Source: an uncultured Acidimicrobiia bacterium
GTDB lineage: Bacteria; Actinomycetota; Acidimicrobiia; Spongiisociales; UBA5794
Reading direction: 5' to 3'
DNA: 5,629 bases
Assembly (NCBI GenBank): GCA_913031525.1
Contig: CAJWGC010000078.1
Span: 1-5,629, forward strand
Part shown: one piece after another, positions 4,974-5,629 of the stretch
Position numbering within the stretch: the stretch's first letter is position 1
Layout of the letters: each line of letters begins with the position of its first letter
Made by a program: the position numbers and the translations under genes
The notes under the pieces: generated by a model
What the model was told of the DNA's origin: nothing
Database searches by the model: none
What the model saw: only the letters and a program-made list of their open reading frames with translations

Positions 4974-5629
4974 TTGTCTCAATCGAACACTGCGAATGGC
5001 GTAGTCACTGGAGCGGATCTTCTTGTTGCTGCGCTCTTGGAACAAGATGTCGAATGTATTTTCGGAATTCCAGCTACCCATACTTTGGAGATATATAGAG
5101 CCTTCGAGAACGCACGATCGATTCGCCATGTAACGACGGCGCACGAACAAGGCGCTGCCTTTATGGCTGATGGATATGCACGGTCGAGTGGCCGCCCTGG
5201 TGTCTGTTGCGTGACCACTGGTCCGGGTGTCTCCAATGCTGCTACAGCTCTGGCGCAGGCATATTCAGACTCTATACCTGTGTTGTGCATTACAAGTCAT
5301 ATCCCGAGTGAAGATATCGGCAAACATAAAGGCCACTCTCACGAGCTGAGATCTCAGGAGACACTTCTTGATGGAATTATTGGTCAAACTTGGGTTGCAA
5401 CCTCTCCGGAACAGATTCCTCAAGCAGTTGAAGAGGCTTTTGCGTCGTTTCGCACTTCCCGTCCCCGTCCTGCAGTGATTGCTATCCCGATCGACGTGCA
5501 AGAGATGACAGTGGATCGGATCCCTCAGATTGATATCGCATCGACCTCGTCTATTTTCGATTACGCCTCCGTAAAGGAAGCGGCTGATATGCTCGATGGA
5601 GCTAACAAGCCGGCCTTCGTGGTCGGAGG
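4974..5629 (+). CDS. Thiamine-pyrophosphate enzyme, acetolactate synthase/2-oxoacid decarboxylase superfamily (3' truncated by window)
   Basis: The first 218 codons of a protein that should be about 530-600 residues; the rest lies beyond the window. The N-terminal PYR domain spans about 12-175: TGADLLVAALLEQDVECIFG (12-31), the GxPG loop read as GIPATHTLEIY (31-41), HEQGAAFMADGYAR (57-70) with catalytic Glu58 that activates the TPP aminopyrimidine, VTTGPGVSN (80-88), a GHSHELRSQ segment (120-128), and IPIDV (171-175). The last residues (EAADMLDGANKPAFVVGG) begin the central domain. The HTLEIY and GxxHELxxQ patterns recall AruI-type 5-guanidino-2-oxopentanoate decarboxylases more than the anabolic acetolactate synthase IlvB, judged from memory. 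Reactions possible for the superfamily include decarboxylation or carboligation of 2-oxoacids. The start is TTG 4974 (LSQSNTANGVVTGADLL); TTG 4950 is an alternative. The superfamily is firm; the subfamily is tentative. Confidence 0.88.
   Translation, partial: MSQSNTANGVVTGADLLVAALLEQDVECIFGIPATHTLEIYRAFENARSIRHVTTAHEQGAAFMADGYARSSGRPGVCCVTTGPGVSNAATALAQAYSDSIPVLCITSHIPSEDIGKHKGHSHELRSQETLLDGIIGQTWVATSPEQIPQAVEEAFASFRTSRPRPAVIAIPIDVQEMTVDRIPQIDIASTSSIFDYASVKEAADMLDGANKPAFVVG

Noticed and set aside
4979..5290. Minus-strand open frames opposite the start of the TPP enzyme
   Set aside because: The plus strand encodes the catalytic Glu and TGPG motifs continuously to the window edge; the opposite frames are by-products of its codon use.

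Overview
The window reads as mid-GC (about half G+C by eye) bacterial chromosome, probably from an actinobacterium. Three things point there. The left-hand gene order (JAMM peptidase, Rv1339-type metallo-beta-lactamase-fold protein, rph, rdgB) is the order remembered from the Mycobacterium tuberculosis mec to Rv1341 region. A luciferase-like F420-type oxidoreductase is present. GTG and TTG starts are common. The moderate GC content would suit an acidimicrobial or other non-mycobacterial lineage, but that is inference; nothing here identifies a species.

Left block (about 153-2919, + strand): four tightly packed genes that look like one operon. They encode a DUF2007-JAMM fusion protein, an MBL-fold phosphodiesterase-like hydrolase, RNase PH and the RdgB/HAM1 non-canonical purine NTP pyrophosphatase. 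rph and rdgB overlap in a GTGA motif, so they are probably translationally coupled. The cysO, cysM, rhomboid and murI genes that lie in this interval in M. tuberculosis are absent between the first two genes here. The first 152 bases hold no gene I can name.

Right block (2948-5629): a minus-strand sulfotransferase converges on rdgB across a 28-base gap. It is divergent from a plus-strand LLM-class (F420-type) oxidoreductase across a 132-base intergenic region, which holds a repeated short motif and a candidate promoter. After a 103-base gap comes the 5' part of a thiamine-pyrophosphate enzyme of the acetolactate synthase/decarboxylase superfamily, cut by the window end. These three genes look like accessory metabolism; the sequence does not show that they share a pathway.

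The left block combines housekeeping functions: 3' end maturation of tRNA (RNase PH), cleansing of the nucleotide pool (RdgB), a probable cyclic-nucleotide or related phosphodiesterase, and a peptidase that in mycobacteria releases cysteine from a sulfur-carrier protein. I found no phage, IS element, CRISPR array, tRNA or rRNA, and no convincing evidence of an undescribed system. The most unusual items are the DUF2007-JAMM fusion without a carrier protein beside it, the sequence changes in RNase PH, and the altered GxPG motif in the TPP enzyme.
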